Below are positions 54,396 through 63,536 of a DNA stretch of 64,000 nucleotides, piece after piece. Numbering within the stretch: position 1 is the first letter of the stretch; every line of letters begins with the position of its first letter. The notes under the pieces are model-generated. The model worked only from the letters and a program-made list of their open reading frames with translations. It did not search any database and had not been told where the DNA came from. The stretch lies in NCBI GenBank assembly GCA_014584345.1, contig JACTNB010000008.1:88001-152000 (forward strand), read 5' to 3'. A program made the translations under genes and the position numbers. The DNA is from Planctomycetota bacterium (GTDB lineage Bacteria > Planctomycetota > Planctomycetia > Planctomycetales > Planctomycetaceae).

Positions 54396-55016
54396 CTACC
54401 GCAACGACTCCGGCTTTTCCTTGCTCCAACGCCCCGGATAGTCCTTCCCATTGATGCGGATTTCGTATTGCGTGGAAGTAAACGTGCCAACATTTATAAA
54501 ACCTGATCCGAAACGGTTAGTCGTCAAGCTGTACAGTCGCTGTTCCTGTGGGAGCCCTGAATAGTTTCGGGGTTGAAACTCCAGCGCGCCATCAAAATCG
54601 AAGAGCATGCCGGGTTTAATCGCGACCGCTTCTTCCTCGGTCATCTTGACGTCAAAGGAAGTTGTTTGGTCGATACTCAGGCTTTTCTGCTTGGCCCGCT
54701 GAGTGGGAAGTGTGCTTTCGGTTGATATGTGAGCCACCCCCTCTTGCCAGCGGACCTCCTTGACGCGGGTACGGAACTTGATTCGCTGCTGATCGAATTC
54801 CTTGGTGAACTCTTCGATGAAGCGTTCGTATTCCTGTTTCGTGGCCGCCTGCGTCTCCTTTTTGCCGTACTGGAGGCCGAATTTCTGGACCGCGATATAC
54901 CACTGCTCGATCCCCATGCCCCGCCGCTTCTGATACGTTTCCTCCGCGGCCGCGGTTGCCAGGAAAAACAGACAGCCCAGCAACAGGAGATACTTCGGCA
55001 AATCGTTTACTCGCAT
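54396..55016 (-). CDS. Secreted protein of unknown function
   Basis: The 206-residue product has a clear signal peptide (LLLLGCLFFLATAAA) and a mature domain with a charged helical part (about 35-95) and a beta-rich C-terminal half (VKMTEEEAVAIKPGMLFDFDGALEFQ). I recognise no named family. It converges with the PQQ protein gene, six bases from its stop. Confidence 0.7.
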   Translation of the reverse strand: MRVNDLPKYLLLLGCLFFLATAAAEETYQKRRGMGIEQWYIAVQKFGLQYGKKETQAATKQEYERFIEEFTKEFDQQRIKFRTRVKEVRWQEGVAHISTESTLPTQRAKQKSLSIDQTTSFDVKMTEEEAVAIKPGMLFDFDGALEFQPRNYSGLPQEQRLYSLTTNRFGSGFINVGTFTSTQYEIRINGKDYPGRWSKEKPESLR

Positions 55017-55276
55017 CACTCACCTGAATTCTGCCTCTGTTTGTTTCAGAGGATCGGGATTGTACCGGTCGCCGACGGTGTCCTGAAGTACGAAAGTTGT
55101 ATAAGCAAAACCGTAACAAATTCCTGTGTTGTTTTGGAGTCATGATCAAGGGAATGGCGCGAGGAATCTACCGGTGGCATCCAATCCAAGGACCGCATTG
55201 GCGGGAACTCTCCTGAACTGCTCCTCGTCGGCCAAATTCACGGCAGAGGCGAGTGTTTTTCGTGCGACATGGAGAG

Positions 55277-56485
55277 TCAGCTTTCTTCGGGTTCAGGGAC
55301 AAGGTTGAGAACGCGTATCGCCTGCCGGGCGATCATTAGTTCCTCGTTCGTGGGGATCACCCAAGCCGATACTCGACTGGCCGGGGTACTGATGCAGGAT
55401 CCGCCATTGCGATTTTTGGCCTCGTCCAGTTCTACCCCCAGCCAGGCAGACGCGCGGCAGACCCGTTCGCGCACGAGAGAAGCGTTTTCCCCAATGCCTC
55501 CGGTAAAGACGAGTGCATCAAGCCCGCCCAGGGCCGCGACCAGCGATCCGATTTCCCGTTGGATCCGATAGACGAACAGTTCCACGGCCTCGGCCGCGCG
55601 GGGGTCGCTGCTGTCAAGCAAGACCCGCATGTCACTGGATAGACCCGAGAGGGCAAGCAGACCGGATTCGTGATACAGCAACCGGGCAAGATCCCGGGAA
55701 TCCATTTGATGCTGATCCATCAGGTACAACAGGACGCCTGGATCGAGCGAACCGCTGCGGGTTCCCATGGGCAGGCCATCCAACGGGGTTAAACCCATCG
55801 TCGTGGCCACACTGCGTCCCTCATTAAGTGCACACAGGCTCGCACCGTTTCCCAGATGCGCAACGACCGTTCTTCGAGTGGCAGCCCGAGAGGCGTACAG
55901 GGGTAACACCGAGGCAACATACTCGTACGATAGTCCATGAAAGCCGTAGCGTCGCACGCCCTGTTCCTCGAAACGCCGGGGGAGGGCGAATCTCTGGGCC
56001 ACAACGGGTTGCGTGTGGTGGAATGCTGTATCGAAGCAGGCAACCTGTGGCAGGTCTGGCAGCAGGCGGGAGACCGCTTCTATGGCGGCAAGGTTGTGTG
56101 GCTGATGCAGGGGTGCCAGCGGCACCAGTGTGCGCAATTGGGCCAGGATATCCGGGGTGACACACACGGGATGAATAAACGTGTTCCCCCCATGCACAAT
56201 GCGATGTCCCGCCGCGACAAACTGGAGTTCCGAGAGTTGCTCGATTCGGAGTCTGTCGAACAGGAACTCGATGGCCGAGGCATGGTCGAAAGGTGTTCCC
56301 GGTTCCCAGCGGTAATGGTCGCGAACATTTCCCTGGGCATCCCGCGCCACGAAATTCGGTTGCGTGGCCAGTCCGTCGATTTGCCCTCGGAGGGAGACCG
56401 TGGGCCCCTTGGACAACTCGAACAGCGTAAACTTCAGGCTAGACGACCCGGCATTCAGTATCAGGAGTGCTTGAGACATTGACAT
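55277..56485 (-). CDS. ackA: Acetate kinase
   Basis: The 402-residue enzyme has ILNAGSSSLKFTLF at the start, AAGHRIVHGG, ACFDTAFHHT, RYGFHGLSYEYV, VVAHLGNGASLCA, GLTPLDGLPMGTRSG and FTGGIGENA. These cover the phosphate, acetyl and ATP sites of acetate kinase, which makes ATP and acetate from acetyl phosphate. In this cluster acetyl phosphate would come from phosphoketolase, but that gene is now broken (see 62351-62813), so its current role is uncertain. ATG 56485 is used; a second ATG two codons later is equally possible. Confidence 0.95.
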   Translation of the reverse strand: MSMSQALLILNAGSSSLKFTLFELSKGPTVSLRGQIDGLATQPNFVARDAQGNVRDHYRWEPGTPFDHASAIEFLFDRLRIEQLSELQFVAAGHRIVHGGNTFIHPVCVTPDILAQLRTLVPLAPLHQPHNLAAIEAVSRLLPDLPQVACFDTAFHHTQPVVAQRFALPRRFEEQGVRRYGFHGLSYEYVASVLPLYASRAATRRTVVAHLGNGASLCALNEGRSVATTMGLTPLDGLPMGTRSGSLDPGVLLYLMDQHQMDSRDLARLLYHESGLLALSGLSSDMRVLLDSSDPRAAEAVELFVYRIQREIGSLVAALGGLDALVFTGGIGENASLVRERVCRASAWLGVELDEAKNRNGGSCISTPASRVSAWVIPTNEELMIARQAIRVLNLVPEPEES

Positions 56486-56560
56486 TACTCGGGTGAATCC
56501 CCCTGTTGGAACGGAAGGCAGGCGTCTCGCGTGCTGTCGCGACGTCGCCGCTGTCGACGG

Positions 56561-56671
56561 CTAAGGGATGGGGCCGCAGCCATATTGCTTGAGCAGTTGC
56601 GTGGTCGGCGTGGAGGATCTGGCGGCAGAGCCGAGCAGGTCGGCGGGGGGCAACGTGGTGCTGGGGTTCAT
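56561..56671 (-). pseudogene. Short ORF resembling the start of a glucan phosphorylase
   Basis: A 36-residue frame begins at ATG 56671 (AAGG upstream) and ends TTQLLKQYGCGPIP before a TAG at 56561-56563. The TTQLLKQYGCGPI stretch looks like the amino end of bacterial glycogen/glucan phosphorylases. After this the sequence does not continue as such an enzyme in any frame up to ackA. This suggests a deletion that removed the rest of the gene. The identification rests on about 13 residues and is uncertain. Confidence 0.4.
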
Positions 56672-56716
56672 CGATGTTCTGCCTTGTTGAAAAAGTGACA
56701 GGGGATGCCCGGTGGT

Positions 56717-58198
56717 TCAATTGCAGCGCTGCAGCCAGTAAACAGCGGACTGCCAGGGCATCATATCCAGAAAGAGTCCATGCGAACACAATTTATCACC
56801 ATCCCGGCGATAGGTCACCGGATCGAGGAGATCCTGAAGTTCCCAGTCGGTCCCGGACAGATCCGCGAACGGAAGTTGCAGGACACATTGGCTTTGATGG
56901 GGCGCGAAGTTCACGGCCACAATCAACCGTTCCTCGTTGTTTCCCCTCCAGAAGCAGGCCAGAAAGGAGTCCCAGGTCCAGTTCTCCCGCCAGGCAGGGA
57001 GGCATTCCAGCAGTTGCCATTGGCCCTCGCGGACTGCGTGTCGCCGCAAAATTGCGAGCAAACGCTGATAGAATTCTCGTATATCGCGGTTGGCCGGTTC
57101 TTCCGGAGCGCGCGAGAGATGGGGCGAGATCCGCTTCAGGCGGCCTTCAAACTGCCCTTGGTGAAAGAATCTCAGGCCTGGCGCGAGGTATGTCGTCACG
57201 GCGGCAGCCTTGTGGACCTCGGGAGAGAACGTGGCAGCCGCCCGAGGCTCGTCGTGATTCTCCAAAAAACGGGCCAGCTTGTCCTGGTAGTCCAGCCCGG
57301 CATGGAAATGCTCGCGCACCGGTCGGGGATGTCCTTCCCGCAACCGATCATAGAGGCGCTTGTCATAGGTGTAATCGAAACCTTGCTGCTGTAGCGTCCA
57401 TTCGAGATCCCAGTAGACTTCCGCCATGAAACAAAATTCCGGGTAGTGATTCCGAACCTGTTGCGTGGCCATCGGCCAGAAAGGCCGGGGGACCATCCCC
57501 CAAGTCCATTGAAAGACGTCGGGAAGCACCAGCATTGCCATGTCGCAGCGGACCCCATCGCACTGACCGGCGATCTTCAGGAGTTCCGCGGCCATCGCGG
57601 TCTGCGTCATGGGATTGGCATAGTTGAGTTGCAGCGTGTCGGGCCAGCCCGAAAAGTAGGGGTCGCGTCCGTGTGCCAGCAGGAGATCTCCCTCCGGGCG
57701 GCGGACCCTGGTGTAGTTCCGCGGGGCTCGTGCCAGATCAAGTTCCGTTCCGACGATATAATACTCGGGATGCTGGGAGACCCAGGGATGGTCCAGGGCC
57801 GTGTGGTTGGGAACGAAATCGAGCATCAGCCGCAGGCCTCGTTCTCGAAGTCGTTCGCGCAGTCTGGCGAGCGCTTCATCCCCGCCTAGCTCTGAATGGA
57901 CGTGGTAGGCCGTGATGGCGAATCCCGAGCCGGGAATGTCTTCGTCGGTCAGGTCTGGAAGGGTCTCGTGAAACTCTCGACGCCATTCAGGATTGGTGCG
58001 GGAGACCTGTTGCCCAGCCAGGCCGGTCTGCCAGACGCTCAACATCCAGATCCAGTCGAACCCGTGTTCGGCGAGTTGATCCAGTTCGCCATCGGGGATG
58101 TCATCCAGAGTTGCCCGTCGGCCCAATCCGCAAGAGAGTTCCGTGAGCCAGACGCGCGTGTTGATCTGATACAGCAGTGGATAACGGGGAGTCGTCAT
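56717..58198 (-). CDS. GH13 alpha-amylase-family glycosidase
   Basis: The 493-residue enzyme is a (beta/alpha)8 GH13 domain with the catalytic triad visible: Asp219 (GVRCDMAML), Glu260 (CFMAEVYWD) and Asp316 (ENHDEPRA). Earlier landmarks are LDFVPNHTALDHPW and WPDTLQLNYANP. It probably hydrolyses or transfers alpha-glucans. There is no signal peptide, so intracellular glycogen or an oligosaccharide is a likely substrate. It is preceded, 25 bp upstream, by the DUF4239 gene. Confidence 0.9.
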   Translation of the reverse strand: MTTPRYPLLYQINTRVWLTELSCGLGRRATLDDIPDGELDQLAEHGFDWIWMLSVWQTGLAGQQVSRTNPEWRREFHETLPDLTDEDIPGSGFAITAYHVHSELGGDEALARLRERLRERGLRLMLDFVPNHTALDHPWVSQHPEYYIVGTELDLARAPRNYTRVRRPEGDLLLAHGRDPYFSGWPDTLQLNYANPMTQTAMAAELLKIAGQCDGVRCDMAMLVLPDVFQWTWGMVPRPFWPMATQQVRNHYPEFCFMAEVYWDLEWTLQQQGFDYTYDKRLYDRLREGHPRPVREHFHAGLDYQDKLARFLENHDEPRAAATFSPEVHKAAAVTTYLAPGLRFFHQGQFEGRLKRISPHLSRAPEEPANRDIREFYQRLLAILRRHAVREGQWQLLECLPAWRENWTWDSFLACFWRGNNEERLIVAVNFAPHQSQCVLQLPFADLSGTDWELQDLLDPVTYRRDGDKLCSHGLFLDMMPWQSAVYWLQRCN

Positions 58199-58223
58199 GG
58201 TTGCGGTCCGGATCCGGTAAGTG

Positions 58224-59009
58224 TCAGGGGGAATTCTGGTGGATGAGATGCTGGACGTCGATCATCGGCTGCTGACTGACTAGCAACAACCCCTCCAGAG
58301 GCCGGTCGAGATCCATGATCAGGTACAGTACGGAGGCGAAGGCCAGAATCAGGACGAGCATCGCGGGCGATCGGCGGGTTGCGGACAACCCCGAGTGGTA
58401 GCCTATCGACGCCATTCCCAGAATCGCCAGCAGAAGCAAGCCTCCCCAGAGACTCAAGGGAATGTGGCTGCGAATTCCGACTTGAACACGTTCCGCATGC
58501 AGATCAATGAGCTGGTTCAATGACTGCACGTATAATGCCGTCAGGGGACTGGGAGATTTTTCCACTCCGCGAATGGCGTGCGTCCAGAGTTCCCCGTGTA
58601 TCTCTTCGGACCGTACAATCGTGGCGGCAAGTTGCTGTTTAGTCAGTCCGCTGATCCGTATGTCGACATATTCGCGAAGCAGTCGGGCGGAGACGCTCCG
58701 TTCCGCTTCAGGCAATAACTGTGTTCGGAGGAAGGTTGTCGAGATTGCATTCGCTTCCAACAGCACCATTTGCCGCCGGGCATCGAAACGCGCAGCGCCC
58801 AGACTGAACGTAAACGCCAGCATGAACGCCAACAAGCCGAGGATCGCTGCCACCATTGCCCCGACCGGGACATCTTTTTCCTCGGGGGCTCGATTATGTC
58901 GCCATTTCCCAAAGCGGTAGCCAGCCTCCAGCGCCAGGCAGGTCACCAGGCACAACGACAAGAAAATAAACCACAAGGGGATGATATCCAGGGCAGGAAC
59001 AATGGTCAC
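58224..59009 (-). CDS. DUF4239 (bestrophin-like) membrane protein
   Basis: The 261-residue product has an N-terminal membrane segment, a second one with a conserved GLLAFMLAFTFSLGAARFDARRQMVLLEANAI region, a middle soluble part (about 105-180) and two C-terminal membrane segments. This is the DUF4239 layout. The function is unknown, possibly a channel. GTG 59009 has AAGGAA at good spacing. Its position between two glycosidase genes seems incidental or regulatory. Confidence 0.85.
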   Translation of the reverse strand: MTIVPALDIIPLWFIFLSLCLVTCLALEAGYRFGKWRHNRAPEEKDVPVGAMVAAILGLLAFMLAFTFSLGAARFDARRQMVLLEANAISTTFLRTQLLPEAERSVSARLLREYVDIRISGLTKQQLAATIVRSEEIHGELWTHAIRGVEKSPSPLTALYVQSLNQLIDLHAERVQVGIRSHIPLSLWGGLLLLAILGMASIGYHSGLSATRRSPAMLVLILAFASVLYLIMDLDRPLEGLLLVSQQPMIDVQHLIHQNSP

Positions 59010-59262
59010 GCAGGATTCCTTAATCGGGACGACGCCCCCGAGTACTCACGGGCGTCGTCGGTAAACAGTAAAGGGAACAGATAATATACCGCGGATCGCT
59101 TACTCATAGGGATGAAATTGCCACAGCGTGGTGGTCCTGCCCGCATCGCGACACAGAGGGAGCAGGGCGGATGGCCGCTCCACTTCACCACGCGTTTTCG
59201 AGTTTGCCCCCTTTTCCTCTCTGGCAAACGATGGAATCGTTCTCTGCCCTCGTCGGGAAATA

Positions 59263-62034
59263 TCAGGTTATCGAGGGTGAATGCGGCTCGGGTGTGGTAG
59301 GAATATCGACTTTGGGGGCATGAAAATGCGCCTCGGCATAGGCACTGGTTCCATCATTGAGAATGTCGCTGGGATGGAGCGTGGCGAACAGATGTAACAA
59401 CCGGGCGATGATCCCGGTCCAGCCGGTCTGATGGCTGGCACCCAGCCCGGCGCCATTGTCTCCGTGGAAATATTCGTAAAACAGGACGCAATCCCGCCAG
59501 TGGGGATCCTCCTGGAACTTTCGGGAACCGCCGTAAACGGGCCGCCTGCCTTGTTCGTCCTTGAGGAAAATCCGTGACAGCCGCCGACTGATCTCCCGCG
59601 CCACTTCGAACAGGTTCATCATGCGTCCCGAGCCGGTGGGACATTCGATCTGAAAGGTATCGCCGTAATATGAAAAATACTGGAGCAGCGCTCGAATTAT
59701 CAGCCCGTTGACGGGCATCCAGATCGGCCCTCGCCAATTCGAATTGCCCCCGAACATCCCGCTGTCCGATTCCGCCGGTAAATACGTAACCCGATATTCC
59801 TGGCCGTCCACGTGCATCACATAGGGGTGATCGGCATGGAAGCGGGAGAGAGAGCGAATTCCGTATTCGCTCAGGAATTCGTTCTCGTCCAGCATCTTTG
59901 TGAGGACTCGCCGCAGCCGTTGCTCATCGAGGATTGCCCCCAATCTCCGGCCTCGGTGCCCCGGTTGGGCCGGATCGTGGATCGCCTGGCTGAGTTCGGG
60001 TCTGGAAGCCAGAAACCAATTCAAACGTTCGCCCATCTCGGGATATTTCCGCAGCAGTTTTCCTTCGAACGTTGTCGCGGCACACAATGGAAGCAGTCCG
60101 ACCATCGAGCGAACCTTCAGCCGTTGCGATCGTCCGTCCGGAAGCCGCAGCACGTCGTAAAAGAAACCGTCTTCTTCGTCCCACATCCCCGTATCGTCCC
60201 CCAGATGCCCCAGCGAGGAAGCGATCCAGAGGAAGTGCTCGACAAACTTCAGCGACATATCAACGTAATCGGGATCAGTCATCGCCAGTTCCGATGCAAT
60301 CTCCAGCATGTTCTGGCAGTACAAAGCCATCCAGGCCGTTCCGTCCGCCTGTTCCAGATGCCCGCCCGTAGGCAATGGAGCGCTGCGATCAAAAACTCCA
60401 ATGTTGTCCAGCCCCAGAAAGCCCCCCTCGAAGACGTTCTTCCCGAAACGGTCCTTGCGGTTCACCCACCAGGTAAAGTTCAACAGCAACTTCTGAAAAC
60501 AGCTTTTCAGCCATTCCCGGTCCCCTTCCCCTCCCTGTGCCTTGTCCAGCCGATACGTGAAGATCGTCGACCAGGCATGAACCGGGGGGTTGACGTCGCC
60601 GAAGTTCCATTCGTAAGCGGGGATCTGCCCGTTGGGGTGCAGATACCGCTCGCGAAGCATCAGTTTCAGTTGCTGCTTGCCGAAGTCCGTATCGACCAGA
60701 GTCAACGCAAGTACGTGGAACGCCAAATCCCAGGCTGCATACCAGGGGTACTCCCATTTGTCCGGCATCGAAATCACGTCGCCGTTATACATGTGATGCC
60801 AGTGTTCATTCCGCGGGGCCGCCTTGCGGATCGGCTTGAACGGATCGGACCCCCGCTCTTCCAGCCATTTGTCGACGTCGTAGTGATAGAACTGTTTGCT
60901 CCACAACATCCCGGCCAGCGCTTGACGCATGACATTCGCTTCATCGTCATTTAACGTTCTGGGGGTCAGTTCGCGGTAAAAGTCGTCGGCCTCTTTTCGC
61001 CTGGCCTGGAACAGTTCGTCGAATTCCGGGCCGAACGGCTCCGCAAGGCGGCCATTGCCCTCGTCCGGAGAATCGATTCTCGCGAGACGTAAACGCACAA
61101 CCTCCGCTGCTCCGGGGGGGACCATAAGCCGGTAACAGGCGGCGACCTTTGTCCCACAACGAGCCGGATTGATCGCATGCCCGACGCCTTGCACGATGTA
61201 GTCATTGATGCTGTCCTTGACGTAGGACGTGCGGTTCTCGACACCGAATATTCGCTGCGTGTTGGTTTCGTTCTCCGTGAACAGCAGGGCAGGCTCCCCG
61301 GCGCAAGACAGCCGATACCTGCCCAGCTTCGCCTCGTCTGCTTCAACGGCGCATCCCACGGAAGAGGAGACATCCCGCAGACCAGGCCGGTCGGCGTTCC
61401 CATGCCAGGACCACTGGTTGCGAAACCACAAGGTGGGCAGCAGATGAATCTCCGCTGGCTCCGGGCCCCGATTATGGACGCGGATTTCCATCAGGATGTC
61501 CTCTGGACCGGCCTTGGCGTATTCGACAAAGACGTCGAAATACCGATCCTCGTCGAACACGCCCGTGTCGAGCAGTTCGTATTCAAATTCGTGCCGCCCG
61601 CGATGACTGTTGGTTTTTACGAGATCCTCGTAGGGAAAGGCTGCCTGGGGATACTTGTACAGAAATTTCAGATAAGAATGCGTCGGCGTACTGTCGAGAT
61701 AAAAGTAATACTCCTTGACGTCCTCGCCGTGATTGCTTTCGCTGTTCGTCAGCCCGAACAGTCGCTCCTTTAGAATCGGGTCCTTGCCGTTCCAGAGGGC
61801 CAGGGCAAAGCACATCCGTTGTTGATCGTCGGAGAGTCCGGCCAAGCCATCCTCCCCCCAGCGATAGGCACGCGAACGGGCCTGATCGTGAGTGAAGTAA
61901 TTCCAGGCATCGCCCCCCTCGCTGTAATCTTCACGAACGGTCCCCCATTGACGTTCGCTGAGATACGGGCCCCATAATTTCCAGGAGACATTTTGAGTTC
62001 GAATCGCATCCAGCCGATTTCTTTCCGCTGTCAC
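59263..62034 (-). CDS. GH63-type glucosidase
   Basis: The 923-residue protein has the (alpha/alpha)6 features of the GH63 glucosidase/mannosylglycerate-hydrolase group: WGPYLSERQWGTVREDYS at the start, YPWYAAWDLAFHVLAL, NPPVHAW, FEGGFLGLDNIGVFDRS, MWDEEDGFFYDVL and GGNSNWRGPIWMPVNGL. There is no signal peptide, so it acts in the cytoplasm, on an oligosaccharide or glycogen side chain. GTG 62034 has AGGT nearby. It heads the minus-strand carbohydrate run. Confidence 0.88.
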   Translation of the reverse strand: MTAERNRLDAIRTQNVSWKLWGPYLSERQWGTVREDYSEGGDAWNYFTHDQARSRAYRWGEDGLAGLSDDQQRMCFALALWNGKDPILKERLFGLTNSESNHGEDVKEYYFYLDSTPTHSYLKFLYKYPQAAFPYEDLVKTNSHRGRHEFEYELLDTGVFDEDRYFDVFVEYAKAGPEDILMEIRVHNRGPEPAEIHLLPTLWFRNQWSWHGNADRPGLRDVSSSVGCAVEADEAKLGRYRLSCAGEPALLFTENETNTQRIFGVENRTSYVKDSINDYIVQGVGHAINPARCGTKVAACYRLMVPPGAAEVVRLRLARIDSPDEGNGRLAEPFGPEFDELFQARRKEADDFYRELTPRTLNDDEANVMRQALAGMLWSKQFYHYDVDKWLEERGSDPFKPIRKAAPRNEHWHHMYNGDVISMPDKWEYPWYAAWDLAFHVLALTLVDTDFGKQQLKLMLRERYLHPNGQIPAYEWNFGDVNPPVHAWSTIFTYRLDKAQGGEGDREWLKSCFQKLLLNFTWWVNRKDRFGKNVFEGGFLGLDNIGVFDRSAPLPTGGHLEQADGTAWMALYCQNMLEIASELAMTDPDYVDMSLKFVEHFLWIASSLGHLGDDTGMWDEEDGFFYDVLRLPDGRSQRLKVRSMVGLLPLCAATTFEGKLLRKYPEMGERLNWFLASRPELSQAIHDPAQPGHRGRRLGAILDEQRLRRVLTKMLDENEFLSEYGIRSLSRFHADHPYVMHVDGQEYRVTYLPAESDSGMFGGNSNWRGPIWMPVNGLIIRALLQYFSYYGDTFQIECPTGSGRMMNLFEVAREISRRLSRIFLKDEQGRRPVYGGSRKFQEDPHWRDCVLFYEYFHGDNGAGLGASHQTGWTGIIARLLHLFATLHPSDILNDGTSAYAEAHFHAPKVDIPTTPEPHSPSIT

Positions 62035-62053
62035 GATGCACCTGCCTTATCGG

Positions 62054-62254
62054 TTAAAATGGTAAACCCAGAAGGGATTTATAATGTCCGGGGACCGGTT
62101 CGAGTTCCGTTTTTTCCGTGGGAGTAAACGGAACTCGCTGTTTCCAGGCATCCTCGGCGACTGGAATCAGCCACAATTTGCCCTCGGCGTCTCGGGCGAT
62201 CCATTGCTGGTTGGTTTTGTCTACGTAAATGGCAACAATCCGTTTATTGAGCAT
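62054..62254 (-). CDS. Small conserved protein ahead of the glucosidase
   Basis: The 66-residue product reads NKRIVAIYVDKTNQQWIARD and ends ELEPVPGHYKSLLGLPF. I associate the closing 'LEPVPGHYK...LGLP' with a small protein family seen in planctomycetes, but cannot name it. ATG 62254 has GGAG at a slightly long distance. It lies 19 bp before the glucosidase start on the same strand, so they are probably co-transcribed. Confidence 0.65.
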   Translation of the reverse strand: MLNKRIVAIYVDKTNQQWIARDAEGKLWLIPVAEDAWKQRVPFTPTEKTELEPVPGHYKSLLGLPF

Positions 62255-62350
62255 CAGCACTTCACACTCCTTTTTATCGCGTTCTAAAACCGTCCATGTC
62301 TGCGCATTCCGTTGGGCCTGGTAGAAATCACTGTTTCAGAGGGTGTCTCC

Positions 62351-62813
62351 TTAAGTAGATGTTCCGCAGCTGGCTGGGCCTCCAACCTGGCCCCATTTCC
62401 AGCCGCATAGTTCTGAAATATCGTCGCCATGATCGCGGAAGTACTTGCGGTAATCGATAAGCCGTTCCTGGATCGCCTGTTAGATACAGGCCGCCCGAAC
62501 TCCGAGTTGAGGCGGACCGTCGATTATGTCTTCGCACAGGTGGAAGCGGTCGAGGTCGTTTAGCACCACCTTGTCGAACGGCGTGGTCGTCGTCCCTCTC
62601 CTCCTTATAGCCCCGGACGTGCAAATTCCTGAGATTGGTCCGGCGATAAGTCAATCGGTGGATCATCCAGGGATTTCCGTGGAAGGCGAAAATGATCGGC
62701 TTATCCTTCGTGAACAGGGCATCGAAAGACCGGTCGGAGAGACTGTGCGGATGCTCGCTCGGCGGTGGCAGCTTCAACAGGTTGACCACTTTCAGCAATC
62801 GCACCTCCCCGGG
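62351..62813 (-). pseudogene. xfp: Decayed phosphoketolase (xfp), C-terminal part
   Basis: The minus strand encodes phosphoketolase C-terminal sequence: SEHPHSLSD, DALFTKDKPIIFAFHGNPW, HRLTYRRTNLRNLHVRGYKEE, then after a one-base insertion PFDKVVLNDLDRFHL, and after a TAA stop QAIQERLIDYRKYFRDHGDDI and CGWKW. These blocks keep their order and spacing to the end of the intact enzyme. One frameshift, one in-frame stop and loss of everything upstream of 62813 show it is dead. The intact enzyme splits fructose-6-phosphate or xylulose-5-phosphate to acetyl phosphate, the substrate of the nearby ackA. Confidence 0.88.
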
Positions 62814-63536
62814 CCGACAGCGGGCTCCTTGCAGTCGTCGCTTTCTGTGCCCGATTCAATTTCGTTCACTCTGTTGTCATTGCGGTGTCCCCCCTCCTGT
62901 TGCACGACTGGCTCCGGGGTAATGGAAGTCATTCTGTCTTTTCGGACCATGCTGTAACGTGTTCTCGTATCGCAACGTGATCAGTATGCCTTCGCTTGAT
63001 TTGTGAATTCAACACAAATAGTTAAGCGAGTCCCGTGAAATCACAGATTTGTTAATGGGGTGCAGTTCAGGCAGCATTCACACAGATGGTTTTCGGGAGC
63101 CCACCACTGGCTGGGGATTGTCCTCACCGAGAGACTGCTTCCCGGACGCCGTGCATCAGCACCGGCACTGCACCTGCCACGACGGCTGGGCTGGCGGAAG
63201 CGGGGGCGTGAGGCCCACGTCCGCCCCCGCGGGAGCATATACATAAAGCCACATGACCAGCGTGCACCCTCGGTTCCAAGGTGTTGCGCGGGTCGTAAAT
63301 GCTCAGGGATAGCGAGTTCACTTGGGAAAAAATTGTAAAAACAACCGCTTCTCGGCAAGTCGAGAGCCGATCTTGATTCATTTTTCAGTATTTCGGTATT
63401 TTTTGCGGAAGTTGTGCGTCATGTTTCTGAAGTTCCCTTCCAGGCGGGGGCCTCGCGATTCCGCAATTCTGCTTGTGGACCACGAATTTCCCCGCTTCAC
63501 CTCGCGTTTCTCCCGCTTCTCCCCCAGGAGTCCGGC
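62814..63536. other. Gene-free region upstream of the xfp remnant
   Basis: 723 bp with only short frames lacking ribosome-binding sites. The missing 5' two-thirds of xfp would be expected here but none of its motifs is found, so it was deleted. The promoter of the following SH3-domain gene should lie in the last 100 bp. Confidence 0.6.

Noticed and set aside
59812..60954. 380-codon frame antisense to the GH63 gene
   Set aside because: No motif, no ribosome-binding site; explained by the GH63 gene on the other strand.
63041..63381. Short frames in the gap before the SH3-domain gene
   Set aside because: Several overlapping frames of equal quality, none with a ribosome-binding site or family resemblance.
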